A stretch of DNA of 64,000 nucleotides from NCBI RefSeq assembly GCF_008831285.2, contig NC_045140.1, forward strand, positions 1,839,528 through 1,903,527, written 5' to 3'. Under the pieces are notes generated by a model, which was given only the letters and a program-made list of their open reading frames with translations, was not told where the DNA came from and did no database searches. The DNA comes from Nymphaea colorata. Taxonomy: Eukaryota > Streptophyta > Magnoliopsida > Nymphaeales > Nymphaeaceae. The translations under genes were made by a program, and so were the position numbers. Below are positions 49,111 to 61,813 of this stretch, in pieces (position 1 is the first letter of the stretch; each line of letters starts with the position of its first letter).

Positions 49111-51235
49111 GTAAGTACATAAACACGCAGATTCAACTGATCCAGGCCAAATGGGCTGATTATCTTTCTTGGTGTTCAATTGCACTCGCTCATTCTTGTG
49201 GGGCTAGAATGTTATCAATCGGTTTACCAATTTCATTCAGTTTCTTACCTCTGGTGAGAAGCACTGTGAAGCGAGATCAATCTTCTTTGGATTTGGTAAC
49301 ATAGCGACACAGTGGAGTGATGCAGGTTTCTTCTTCCGTATTGCTTTATTTCGTTTTCCCTGGCAGAGTGCAATCCTCATTCGTTTACTGTGTGTCCCTA
49401 GTTGATGAAACGTATGCTTTGGTTAACACCTCATTCTTTACTTCCACTTCAAGCGAAAAACCTTGAGGTCGCATTTGATTACCGTGGATCAAATATCTGC
49501 GGTTTTGAGTCCAGAAAAGGATCTGAAATCCATGTTTTTTACACTATATTTTGGATTTGAGATCCACGTTCGGGGTGGATGCTGCAGTCCACATTTTTAA
49601 TAGCTATCATGGATTTCAGATCCCCTTGGATCTGAGATCCGTGGAGAATCAAACCCAACCTGATAGATCTGATATTCAAAAGTGTTCCTTGTGGGCGAAG
49701 CTTAATACTCATAATCATACACATGAATGAGTTATAAATTTGGGAGGAATGACAGTTTCGTTGTTGTCATGACATCTTTGTCTTATATTTTATGAAATTT
49801 TTCCTGAACAAACTTAAAGTTTTGGTGATACCAAAGTATGACTAATGCTTAAGTATTGTCCAAATACGCTCAACTTTACTCGTGATTAAGTACAAAATTC
49901 TATAAGTTTGTTTGTTTTAAGGCCAAAAGCTCAATTATTGAAATATTTCCGTTTTTTCATTTAGTAAATGACATGAAAAAAATATACCTAGCTTTATATC
50001 ATTGGTTTTTCCTGCAAAACTGTTCGAATATGCATAGAAAGCAGTGGCCGAGGTACATAAAATTGCTTATTTTTACATTGGTACTTCATAGTCATTTCAT
50101 TATTTACATATCTACTGTTCCTTATAATTTTTAGACGAATTAATAGTCCCATCAACTAAAAATTTCTAGCTCCGTCGCTAATAAAAAAGTCTAATAAATT
50201 TGAGAAGAGTTAAACATATATGTCTTGTTCATTATTAATTACCTTGATATAATCATAGACGCAAAAGAGAGCTAATGAATAGAAAGAATTTTGAGGGCAT
50301 TTTAGTGATTTTATTTCATGAACCCAACTTAATAGTTAGAATTTTTATTTTTTTAACAATATCCAAGAGTACTTAATTAGGTGTATTTTTGTCAAATCTT
50401 CAGGTTCTTTTTTGCATTTCCCCATACAGGAAAAAAAATCTTAACAAGTTTGCTATATATTTATATCCCGACCATGATGCAATCTTTTTAAGTTCTGTGA
50501 TCATACAAAAATATATATAGATAGCTAAAGAACGACCTTTTCTCTCAAAGAATCGTGAAGAAGATACAAAAGTTGGCAGGAAAAAATTAAAAAAAGTTCA
50601 TCTATGCTTTTAAACATTAGAAAATCTGAATCAATATTCGATGCTCTGATTTTTTAAAACTGAATTATTTGATCCAGAAACCGATTCTTTTTTTTAACAA
50701 CAATGGTGCTTCAGTCTGCTAGCATGGCGACTTTAGATCCTCTAGAAAAGTTCCAATGGTTCGATATTAAATGATATCTGGATCAAATCCAAATCTGATT
50801 AAAAAAAATTGGCAAGAAAATCTAATATCTAATCTCAATGGCAATCGAAATAAGATTACCAAGTAAAACTACATCCAATTGAGATTATATTAGTGCCCGA
50901 TCACACTATATCCAATTGATCAGACATGGCAATAACTACATCAGATCCGAAAGATTCACTTATAATCCTACAATCCTACCCACATGGGTAGTGTTTTGGA
51001 TCCTAGGTTGTGTTTGTTAAACTAAGGATCTCAAATCCTGAAATCATCGGAAATCTTAAATCCATGAATTTGAGGTCACACCTCCTCCATCGGACCTCAA
51101 ATCAAAGGTTATTAGGAGGACACGTGGATAATTTAAGATCCATGTTTTTCACTGGCTGAAATCCACTGTTTTTTAAACAGTGGGTCCCACAAAAAGAAGA
51201 TTTGAGATGAGACTAATCAAATTTGACAACTTAAT

Positions 51236-51540
51236 TCAACAATAATGATTTATGGAATGCCGAACTCGGCCGTCCAAGTGTCTGCACATGATCGGATCGC
51301 CTGTTTCCAGGCGAGCTGGAAGATTAGGATCCACTGCCCCTAAAAGAGTTTGAAGGTCCTCTACTTCAATTGCCGCTAGGTTGGGTTGTATCATTGATAG
51401 CAGCAGTACACTCTTCAACTGAAGTACCATGTCTCGATAGGCCATTTAAGACATATAGATGATATAATGTCAACGAGAATCAAACTAAAAGTACAACATC
51501 TTCATGTGCTCTTAACTCAACCAACTACGCTATGCCCCTT
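51236..51540 (-). mobile_element. tRNA-derived SINE-like element
   Basis: On the minus strand the element starts near 51538 with GGGGCATAGCGTAGTTGG, which contains a box A match (TAGCGTAGTTGG, 51521-51532). A box B-like AGTTTGATTCTC lies at 51475-51486. The spacing fits a pol III promoter. The body is GC-richer than the surroundings and extends to about 51236. The 3' end and target duplication are not resolved. Confidence 0.5.
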
Positions 51541-51837
51541 GAACCTATCTCTTGGCCGTAGTCTAGCCGATTTGATTTTAAAATCTATCTTTGACATTAA
51601 AATTTAATTTGCAGATCTTATGAAAGATTGATGATTTGACATTCTTTAGTGTTTTCAAGTTATAAAATTCAAAACCATTTATACATCAAAAAATAATCTT
51701 TTTAAAATTCCTACATATTTTTCCAACATTTTGAATATATATAAATAATTAGATTTCAAAGGATGGCTATTTGGCATATTATTATTATTGGCATTGGAAG
51801 CATAATGGCAGCGTTGATTGTCGAGCGAAAGAAGGTC

Positions 51838-51905
51838 CCACGCCATGTGTATCATGTGGTGTATGATAATAAGCACTAAACTACGAATTACGTGTTCGAA
51901 TTTTA
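51838..51905 (+). mobile_element. Possible second SINE-like head
   Basis: A box A-like ATCATGTGGTGTATG and a box B-like GTGTTCGAATTTT are spaced about 30 bases apart on the plus strand. No body could be delimited. Confidence 0.25.
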
Positions 51906-52388
51906 GTGGCTCTGAGTCCTAAAGTTCGGACTGTGGACCCCAAATCTTATGGACCTAAATCCAATGGGCCCGACGGACCTGACAGGTCTACCGTTTCCTG
52001 TCCTAATTGAACTCATGGTTATAAATAAGTGTTCAAATGTTTGAAAACATTTACAAATATTGGTGATGAGCAGCCAGGTTCCTTTTTTAAGGGGACACGT
52101 TATATAATTTTCCAAATGTTTATGAGGACCAAATTAAAATTTCTAAAAATATTAAGCATAAAATTTTATTTGGGAGGTCTCTTTAAAATTAGGTATATAT
52201 GAACAAAAATAGCATATTATCAAAATAATTGCAGAGAACAAGAAGATGAACATCAAATAAGCAAAAGAAGAAGAGAAACAAAATCAACACAAATGAGAGG
52301 AGTGTGAAATATAAAAGACATAAACTTTTCTCCGTTTTGGAATGATTGGACAATGCCCCATCTTATGATTATTAACACCACTGGGTTT

Positions 52389-52816
52389 AGGTAGTGGCGG
52401 ATATGGGTATAAAGCTTGGCTCGTGAACGAGTTCAGGTAGTGGCGGATATGGGTATAAAGCTTGGCTCGTGAACGAGTTCGAGTCGAATCGTTTGCTTAA
52501 CGATTCGAGTTCGAGTTCATGACTCGACTCGCTCAAATAATCGAATTGAGTTCGAGCTCAACACTTAACTGCTGAGTCGAACTCGAATCTTAATCGAGTT
52601 TGTCGAACTTTAATCGAGTCGAACTTGAGCTCAACATGTAACGATGAATATCAATTCTATTCAAACGAGTTTATCGAGCTCGAACTCAATACATAGCTGC
52701 CCAGTTGAATTCAAGCTGCTTTCGTCGAGTTATTCTCGAGCTCGAGGTTTCATTAGTCAAGCCGAGCTCGAGCTGACTGAACTCGAGCTCAACTCAGCTC
52801 GTGTTCACCCCTAGTA
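52389..52816. repeat. 46-bp perfect duplication leading into a CGAGCTCGA-rich dispersed repeat
   Basis: Units 52389-52434 and 52435-52480 are identical, starting AGGTAGTGGCGG and ending GTGAACGAGTTC. They are followed to 52816 by dense CGAGTTCGAGT/GAGCTCGA palindromic words. The end, CTCGTGTTCACCCCTAG, is the inverse complement of the GTGAACGAG start. This kind of CGAGCTCGA-rich, GTGAAC-bounded repeat is widely dispersed in plants and resembles a non-autonomous DNA element. Confidence 0.6.
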
Positions 52817-53266
52817 GCGGAGCTAGAATTTTTTAGCAAATTGGCACTCGAGTCACCTGCTTAAGTCTAATGTGAGTGCCTGCTATAATTTTTGAATCAT
52901 TATAATATAATTTTGGATTTTTTTAATCAAACTTTTGATGGTTGAGAAAATACAATAACCAAACCTGGATCCATTTGTTGACGGAAACCCGAAATTCGGA
53001 TTTGAATTCAAAGTCAGAGGTTACTAATTAGTAATTAGTCCCGTGCAGGACACGGGCCTTGAAAGCCTTTTTGATGTCCATGAGAAAATCGGATCCAAAA
53101 CCTGAACAGCTGATCCGATCTATACACCAAGGAGGAATGATTGGTTTGGTTCGGATCACGATCAAAATGAGTTGTCAGGCCCGGAGCCCCACTGAAAGTG
53201 TGGACGACGTTTTCCACTCCCTTTCTCCCTCTCGTTGTCAGGGGTAGATTGGTCATTCACGGTCCC

Positions 53267-53273
53267 TTTAAAA
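53267..53273 (+). promoter_or_regulatory. Possible TATA-like box (TTTAAAA) of the adenylate kinase gene
   Basis: TTTAAAA lies 67-73 bases upstream of the start codon. A transcription start about 30 bases downstream would leave a leader of roughly 40 bases. Position is plausible; nothing else supports it. Confidence 0.3.
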
Positions 53274-53339
53274 CCCTCAGCTCTGTGTCTTTCTTGAGCT
53301 CTCTTTTCTTCTCTGCTCTTGGGAGGACGCAAAGCCGAA

Positions 53340-56300
53340 ATGGCCGGGATCTTGCGCCGGGCGCCGGCAGCTTCGCGGGCAATCGCCCGATTGGCGGTTG
53401 GCGCCGGGTGTCGACCTTATGGAGCGGCCGCGGCATTGGAGCTGAGCGACGACGAGGATGGTTGGTGCTGCGATCGGGTCGAGGTGCCGACGGCCGACTC
53501 ACCGGGGATCGACTACCGCCGGGGCGTGCAGTGGGTGTTCATTGGGAACCCCGGCGTGGAGAAGTCAGCCTACGCTGGTCGGCTGGCGCGGCTGCTTAGC
53601 GTTCCCCACATCTCCATGGGCAGCCTCGTCAGGAGCGAGCTCGTTCCCTCCCGCCATGGCTCGCTCCTTTCCAAGCAGGTACTCCTCTCTCTCTCTATCT
53701 CTCCCTCCCCCTATATGTCTCTCTGGTGCTGCTTCTCAAATATGCGGAAGGATTTTGGGACAATGCGATCGGCTCTTTCTTGTCAATAATCCTTTTCCCT
53801 TTGATTTTCGTTATTTCTCCTTGATATCTTCTAGTTTTGCTTGCATTTTCTTTTTCCCTGTTTCTTTATTATCCTCTGTGAAATAGTTCTCTGTTGCGCA
53901 CATCGCCAGATGAACTTCCTCTTCAGCTAATCTTTTACTCGTCTTCGATTTTATGAGATCATTCTTTTTCTGCTTTCTAGCATTTTTCGTTTTCAATCCA
54001 ATGTCTCAGGTTTGTTTTCCAGGATTCGTTTTGCATCTTCTTGTTTTGGTTCAGTTATGGAGTCGTCGGATCCTGTGTGAAAATTCGACTGAGTTTTCAG
54101 TGAACAGGATTTGGCAATTCGTGTATTCTCTACTAGAATAGGGCTCAGATCAACGGGGGCCTAAGAAAACGAAAGAATCGATGTATTTGAAGATCGATGT
54201 GGAAGTGGCGAAAAGCTTCAAAGCAAAGATTTCAATGGAGTTGCGGGATCAGCCGATGTGGTTGCTTTCCTATTTTTTTGGCGCATTTTTCTCCTTTTTT
54301 CTTGGTAGATATTCATTTGCTCCACAATTGGGTGATTCAACGCACGTTTGGTCGACGCCTTCAGTAGGAGAACGATCCCCCTCTTGTTGGGGACATTTTG
54401 GGTATGTAGGAAGGTTTTAGAGGTCAATAACGTAATCCTGTTGATCACTTTAACCTGCAGACCGACAGGCTGGCGCCGCCGCTGACTATTATTGTTTTGG
54501 TCCAAGTAAGGGTTTGGGTCCGAGATCCGGTGGCCGGTGAGCGACGCTACCAAGCCGTAGAGATCCGTTGCCGTCCGCCACGCCATTGACGCCTACTATT
54601 TTGAAGCACACTCGAGATTAATGCCGTGTTCATGAAAAAGTCACCCGTCCACCAGGTGGCCTTATTCATTTGGAGCCTGCGGTAGCTTGAATGAGGATGT
54701 CACTGGACCAGATTACCTGTTAAATGGCCATTGTGCATAACCCATCTTAACCGGATTGGGAAAAGAACTTCAGGTTTGGTCAGTTGGACAGCTGGGAATT
54801 GAGGTTGAAACGCCAAGTGAATTAGTTTAACCATCTTAACTCATGACCGTTAAATATTGTCATGCGAATCAGGTCGGGCGAGACCATAGCCTCAGAATAA
54901 TGAATGGCTGAGGCTCTGTTCAACTCGGCCAGTTGACACCCCCAACGTGAGAACAAATTGCAAAAAAGAAAATGTTAGGTGAACTTGAGCAGGATTCAGG
55001 GGATGGGATACCGGAATCCATATTGATTCCTTATATGGATCTGGGTTTGTGTCCGTAACCCCTTAACATGAGTACCGGAACCCAGATTATTTCGTTCTGT
55101 GGTTCTGGGTCTCCGGGTTTTGCAAACCTTTAACATGAGTACCGGAATCCAGATTGATTCGGTCTATGGATCTGGGTCTTTGTGTCAGCAACCCGTTAAC
55201 ATGAGTACTTGTTTGTGTACAGGACTCGGTGAAGACCCGGATTAAGTGACGTAGCTCATGACCCACCAGACTCGGCCTGTCTAAAAATATTGAAGGCTCT
55301 GTTCAGTTATGGTGCATGCTGTCTTGCATTGAAGACTTTGATGGTTAATCTTGAGTACTGACGTTCCTGATGTGTTTTCGTTCTCTGCAGAATATAATTA
55401 TCTATACCTGAATTGGCCAGCTAATGGTTGTTTAATTCGTTTCACGGCGAACTCTGATCTTTGGATTTAGGCAAAATTTTCTCCATTCGTACTTGAATAG
55501 ACTTGTCAAGAAGCTTTGTTAAACAAGCCCGTCCCTTTTTGCTTGATATGGCTCAGTTTCCGCTCTTGGCTCTATTTATTTATGGTGTGCTTGCTGATAC
55601 GAAGGACCGTCCAGTGGGGTATTTGTTATTCTTTTTTTGCTTAAATTAATTTTGGGTGTCGTGTAGATTGCAAACGCCTTAAATGAGGGCAAGCTTCTTC
55701 CAGACAACATAATCCTGGGACTGTTGTCGAAAAGACTGGAACAGGGATATTACAGAGGTGAAACAGGGTTTATCTTGGATGGCTTCCCTCGAACTCGAAT
55801 TCAAGCTGTAAGTTCGAAACGTCTAATCTGGATAGGGAATCTTGTTTTCGGAATTTCAGGTCTACTTTGAGTAGAATAGTGGTAGTCGTTTGAAAGCTCA
55901 CTTTCTTGTTTAATTATGATGACGGCAGGAGATTCTTGATCACATGGCGGAAATTGACTTGGTCGTGAACTTTAAGTGCACGGAGGATTGTCTGGTCAAG
56001 AAACACTTGGGAAGTTGCATTTGTTTAAGATGCATTGCATCTGATAGAAGTGATTCTGTTGCAAATAGCCAGCCAGGGATTCAACTAAGCTCAACATGTC
56101 AAGCCAAAATGCCCGCTAATGTAGCAAAGGAGGCAGCTTTGCAAGAAAAACTGAGGGTATACATCGAAGAGGTAAGTTGGTGGCATGACTTTCTCTTTGT
56201 AAGGAATTCAACCACTCGCTGGTAGAAGGATCTATTGTTTTACCTTTTCCTTTTTACTCTTAATTTTGAATTTTGGGAAAGATTGACCAATGATGATATT

Positions 56301-59300
56301 GGATTTATTTTCTCACGACGGTCATCTGATACATGAAGATGATACAGATCATTCTTATCTGAGGGCTATTTTTCCCTTTGTCCACTCTAATGATGGGAAG
56401 AGCAAGCAAAAGGCACTAACAAACACTATTGAGTTGATATTTGAGACTTAGTGAGAAATGTTCAGTCGGTGTTATGCTACTTTTTGGCGTTAACGTGAAG
56501 AATAAATCTTGCTTCTTGTTTTTTTATTCCCCAACCACTTAACTTGTCGACGTTGTTGACATCAAAACTAGCTTTGCTTATGTCTAATGAGTAAGGCCCA
56601 TGGGCTTTTCTTCATCGATGTGGCCACTAAATGAGGGCCAGACTATTTTACCTTCCCTCTAAAATAAGATCTAAAAGCAGACATAGCATTTAAATTAATT
56701 TTTGAGAAGTACTGTAAAAGATACTTAGCAGTAGTAAGAAAGGGTTTCTAATTGTCTAACCCTGTCAAAGCAAATTTTAGACATAATGAAGGGAAGCTGT
56801 AACTATTTGGATAGAGTTAAACAGGTTAAACATAGTTAAAGAGGTTGGAAGAAAAAGAGATTGAGGGTATCAGGGTACTTAGGCCCTGCATAGTCAACCT
56901 AGGCCCTTGGTGGCCACCTTTTGGACTGGGAGATAATTAGAGTCATAAAAAGTTCTTTTTTTCCCCTCCTTTTTTCTTCTTGTTCTTCTACATTTCCTTT
57001 CTTATTTTTCCTTTTTTCCCGTTTTCTTCATTTTTGTTCTTTTCCTTGTTGTTGTTGTTGTTCTTCTTCTTCCTTACGTTTTTCTTTGGTTCTCTCTTTT
57101 ATGGTTTTGGCCTGCCCTAGGCCCCCACCTGTCCTTTTTGAAGGTCCACCACCTAGGCCTGCCTAGTGCTCTTGTCTACATAGTTCAGGTTGTTCTAACT
57201 GATAAACTCTAGTTAGTGATATCTGACATCGAAAATGACATTTTAATTACCCATACAAATACTACTTTGTTCCTTTGGGGGGTGGGGGGTGTGGGAGGGA
57301 GGGAGGGTTGTGTTGGGTGTTGTGGGTTTGTCTGGGAACAATCTCATAACTAAAAGTTTGAGATATACTAATAGTCATACATGTATTCATTGTCTTGATT
57401 TTGTAGTTTCTTCGGGTGCAAATATATGCTGACCATGATGTGGATAGGGATCTGTCACTTAAGGCAGTTGAGTGCACAAGTACTATTAAAATAATGTTCA
57501 ATGCTTGGACGTAAGGTCTAATGTATGAGGATTTCCTTAAGAGGGTGAGTTTTAAGTTTTTAACAACCCAAGTGGGAGGGTTTGCTTGAGAATGGTCCTA
57601 TCTCAGAGATTATATATATTGATTGATGACTGTTGATGCCTTAATCTTACCTTATCTGATGTCTCTACTCTTAGCCCTCACCGGTGCAATTAGAAGGTAG
57701 CTAGAGGGAAGGTTGAGATTTGTCACACTAGACGCTCATGTCAGTTTTGGGCCAGCCATAACACTTACATCAAATTATATAAAAAACTTGAGTTAATTTT
57801 GTTCTTCCCTAAAGCCTGTGTTGTGGTTTGGAAAATTTTCGTTCTCATGTTATAAAATGATCATGATTGGGAAAGACATCTACTACCTCTACTTGAAAGG
57901 CCTGGGTTATTGGACCTTCCAGTAGTTCCATTGGTCTCTATTAACTATTAACATATAAATATCTTGGGCATGTGTTCACTGTAACATCCTTCACTTGTTA
58001 AGATTTGCAAGCTTTGCTAATGAACTATTGCTTGCCTTTTCAGGCCCTTCTCTCTCTCTCTCTCAAACAAATGCGTGCACTTTATTTTTTGGTTTGAGTG
58101 GAAATGCAAATTCTGCCACCTGGGGGAACTTCAATGAAGGAAAATTTTGGGACTTATCTTTTGATTATTTAAACTGAAAAGGATGGATCTAGGAAATATA
58201 AAACAATTCAATGAGTTGATTTTGATCATCACTAGAGAAACATGTTACCTTCAATAAGTGACACCTGTTAGTAGTTGAGATGAAGCTGCTGATCTGCTTT
58301 CTTCTGCCTCTGGAAGTTGTTGACCAGAGAAGGCATACGCTGGTTTATGACTAATGTTTTCTTTAATGGGATCATTCAGGCTTCAACTATGTTTTACAAT
58401 AGGATCAGAATACTTTAAAATATTATTTCATTTGCTAATATAAGACTGATGCCTTAACATGCCTGCTTTCTCATTTTTTATTTTCTTTTACGTTGTCTGG
58501 GATTGCTCCTTTAAATGGCTTATGCTGTTTCTAGTGGTCTCCTTCCAATGTCAATTCGTTAAGTGTTTGTTCGTGTCATTTTCTCTCAAATTTCAAAGCA
58601 AGAAATGCTTCTTGATAATAAGGTCTGACAGAAATTTAGATTTTCTGAAAGCATGTTTTGCTTTATCTGGCTTTTTCCGTTTTTTACTGAAGTTACAGTC
58701 AAACACCTTGTGATAGGAGACATCCTTTAAGCCTCTGCTTCTCAGTAAGAGTTGCCTGTAACCAAAAGTTTAGGCAGAGAAATGATCATGTGATGTCGAA
58801 TGTATCCTAGTGGTTAGTTATTGACTTATTTCTATTTTCTATTGTCCTCAAGTCCACTGGTCAAGTTTTGGGTGGGAGTAGCAGCTCTTTCAAAAAAGGG
58901 TAAAGACAAAACTTCTTGGTGGTCATTACAGGATTTTGAAGGCAGACCATCGGTTTGTTTAACTGATTGTTGTGCTTGAATGATGATTACGTTTGAGAAA
59001 GTGTTGAGCTTATAAGAAAGCATGATTCCTGAGGCATTCTAATTATTATTCCGATCATCATCAAACTGTTCAAATAATGGTCTACTATTGCAATTGTTAC
59101 TGCTGACATTATTTGTTTTGTATGGTCACGTGACCACAAACTTGCTACGGGCTGTTGCAGTGATAGTTGAATCAAGAAATTGGATAGGAGAAAAGATCTT
59201 GATTGAACCCATAATCACCGTTTTTTTTTGAAAAACACGAAAAAACACTGTTTCATTGGAAAAGTGCTTAAACAAAAAAATGTGTTTTTTTCCTTTTTCC

Positions 59301-59550
59301 TCTTTTTTTTTTTCATGTTTTCTTAACCATAACATGTTCCTGATCTTGTTTTTGTGACTATGACTGGACCATAACATGTTCCTGATCTTGTTGATTCATC
59401 CAGAGAAAGCCACTGGAAGAATATTACGGGAAAAGAAAGAAGCTCTTGGACATTGAAGTGGCTAAGGGTACCAGAGAAGTATGGCACGGGCTCCTGGAGG
59501 CATTGCAGCTTGAGCATATGGACAGGGAATCACAGAAGTTGACAGCTTGA
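53340..59550 (+). CDS. Adenylate-kinase-family protein with degenerate active site, probably organellar
   Basis: Exons 53340-53678, 55667-55807, 55929-56171 and 59404-59550 give 289 aa. All introns are GT-AG, phase 0. It resembles the plant group annotated as probable mitochondrial adenylate kinase (At3g01820-like). The first ~30 residues (MAGILRRAPAASRAIARL) suit a mitochondrial or plastid leader. Core landmarks are GNPGVEKSAY (69-78) at the P-loop, SMGSLVR (92-98) at the AMP-binding TGDxLR position, GFILDGFPRT (147-156), and EEYYGKRKKLL near the C-terminus. The canonical P-loop GxPGxGKGT is altered: E74 replaces Gly and S76/A77 replace Gly/Thr, while K75 remains. The LID region (about 186-240) keeps a lone CLRC and lacks the paired arginines of active enzymes. 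It may be a weak or catalytically inactive homologue. The start ATG has context GAAATGGCC. Confidence 0.88.
55010..55206. repeat. Three-unit ~66-bp tandem repeat in adenylate kinase intron 1
   Basis: Units 55010-55073, 55074-55140 and 55141-55206. Each starts ACCGGAA, has a TCTGGGT block in the middle and ends TTAACATGAGT. Identity by eye is about 75-85%. Confidence 0.85.
59326..59393 (+). repeat. 25-bp direct repeat just upstream of adenylate kinase exon 4
   Basis: ACCATAACATGTTCCTGATC followed by TTGTT occurs at 59326-59350 and again at 59369-59393. The second copy ends 10 bases before the exon 4 acceptor, so it covers the likely branch-point and pyrimidine region. Confidence 0.85.
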
Positions 59551-60151
59551 TGGCGACAATGTTGACTGAGCCATTTGACCTTGTTCTATCTTGAATAAGA
59601 CAACGCAAGAAATTTTGCAGAGTTATTTTCATGAGTTTGTTTTACTTTGCTTCCTCCATGTATTTTACAATTTTGAGGTACTTTGGTTAGCATTGTTCCT
59701 TTATCTTGCTTTGTTCTTAGCTTGGTTTGTTCCTGAGGCAATGTACCAGTTCGGCCTAAGAGCTCTCTTTTTGTTGCGTCCCATGTAAATAAGCACTACC
59801 ACTTAATTGTTTACTGTGCTTTCTGTCTTTCATTTATAGTTGGAAATCAGTCTGTTTATTAGGATTTTTGGACCTTATCTGTGTTCCAGTTATACATACA
59901 TTTTCTGGCGCAAAGCCATCATGCTCTGGTATATTTCCGGACAAAAGGCTGCGTGGGGGATAGTCCCCCAACCTTTATTAAAACAAAATGGAGAAGCTTA
60001 TGTACAACAAAAAAATTGGGTCCCTGCTGGACTTTTAACCTCCTATTACATGTTCTGCCAGAGGATCCCAGTCGACCTCTGGACAATTCCGTATCTTTTC
60101 CTCACCGTTGTCTGGATTCAGAGTAAGGATTTGCCCTGTTTCAGAAATAAG

Positions 60152-60420
60152 TCATCCTCTACAAAACTGAAATCCGTCTGCAAATCGGCTGCTCATCCAT
60201 GCTGTTCCTTCCATCTTCCTGCAATCTAACAGTGGGCTGGCTCTTCCAATCTCCATTATTGGACTGGGACCACCCGAGTCTGTTAAAGTCTTCATAGCAT
60301 GAATGCATTTCCTGGAAACCTCCATCTCCAGCATGCCATTATCGGCTTCTGTCCATCTTGCCAGACCAAAACGAAAGTGTCCATTCTCATCCACAATTAA
60401 ACCCGCGACGCCCTTCCTGC
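60152..60420 (-). mobile_element. Possible retroelement RNase-H-like fragment, decayed
   Basis: On the minus strand an 80-codon frame includes GLARWTEADNGMLEMEVSRK and a later MEIGRASPLLDC. The spacing of Gly-rich start, acidic residue, Glu in the helix and the later acidic-Ser pair is reminiscent of RNase-H-like domains of plant LINEs. Catalytic residues are not clearly intact, frames on both sides are broken, and no reverse transcriptase is present. Confidence 0.3.
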
Positions 60421-61813
60421 CTCTTTTGATCCATAATGGCCGGTTTGTTCTTCCATTTAGAACTCCACCAGTGCTCTGGCATATTTAAAAGCATTTTAAC
60501 AAAGGAAACAACTTTGTTGAATAGGCCATTATGGATCACAATTGTACCTGCCATCAGAAAGCTCCTTGGTTCCTAGCCTTCAACATCTCTAATTGCATGA
60601 ACATAAGGGAACACCTTGGCAACATCATCCTATTAAACCAAGATGTGAAGGAACCAGCTGAGTTTTAGGACAGGCAGGCAGCTCCAACCTCGAAGACATG
60701 ATTGACGATGAGTTCCTGGTAGTCACTTCCTCTTTCTTTTTCCTCTGTTATGTTAATTTGAATCGCGCCATTTTTGTCAAAGCTATGGAAGTAAGTGAAC
60801 ATGAACGAGCCAAGAGAACCTTTTCCTTGGTTGGCTATATTGATGTTTGTTCCACTGCATAGAGTTTTTCAGTAATATTTGACAAAAAAATGAAAATAAA
60901 CTTCTCAAGTTCAACTTTAAGGTAGGGTTTGAGTATTTTAGCACTTTTACTTGTTAGTGGCACACGAGAAACCAAATGTCTTATGAAAATATACGTCGTA
61001 AGTTTCCTCTTCGTTATTATCTTGTTTTCCTTTACTATTTTGCAGGATATTATAACATCTTTCCACTGTTGTTTTCTTTTTTGCAGAGACTATTACTGAT
61101 ACTATAGGATTTCAAGTAGTACACCGTTATCAGCATCATATCTTAACCTCTACAAATATGTACCCATTTTGCATGGAGATGTTACGGAAAAATAAAGTGG
61201 TGGTAGGCATTTGACGGCCAGACCACATGGATTTCCTGTTTTCAAGTAAATTAACACATATAACTGATGAACAAGTTGTATTTGAATGTGATCAACAAAT
61301 AATCAATTCTTATTTTATGGAGGACCATGATTATAGCTTAGATAAATTGGCGACGTTGACAGTCACCCCCCCACCACCACCTCCCCAAAAAAAAAAATTA
61401 GAAAAAAAATTATTTATAAATTTTCAAAATTTAAGTTTAACCTATATAAAAAATTTGAAAAATTAATATTTTGCCACATGTTAAAATTTTGAAACTGTTG
61501 TTAATGAAAAAATTCCTAGCTTCTCCCTTGTCTTCATGATAATTAAGTTTGAATAGATGACTAACTGAATTGTCCTTCTAGATTATGCCCCTAGCTGTCA
61601 TCTTCTAAACAAATGAAGACAAAAAATGACTTTGAAAACCAATTTCAAGTGAATTTCTAACAACATTCAACAAAAACTGTTACAATTTTAGTGACATTTA
61701 ATCGTTAATGTAGTGAAGAATCGTCAGTAAAAATACCAGCAACACTAATTTTACTGATGTTCGCAACAAAACGTTAGTAAAAGCTTTATTGACATTTTGC
61801 TTATTTTTATTGC

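Larger units (their letters stand above)
47189..53339. other. Spacer between ASS and the adenylate kinase gene
   Basis: It begins with the ASS 3' untranslated region. It contains a TA/CA tract at 47834-47868, the repeat array at 48520-49110, a diverged GGATCTGAAATCC-rich region at about 49460-49660 with related sequence at 51005-51120, a SINE-like element at 51236-51540, and the CGAGCTCGA repeat at 52389-52816. The last ~170 bases are the promoter of the next gene. No protein gene is recognised. Confidence 0.6.
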
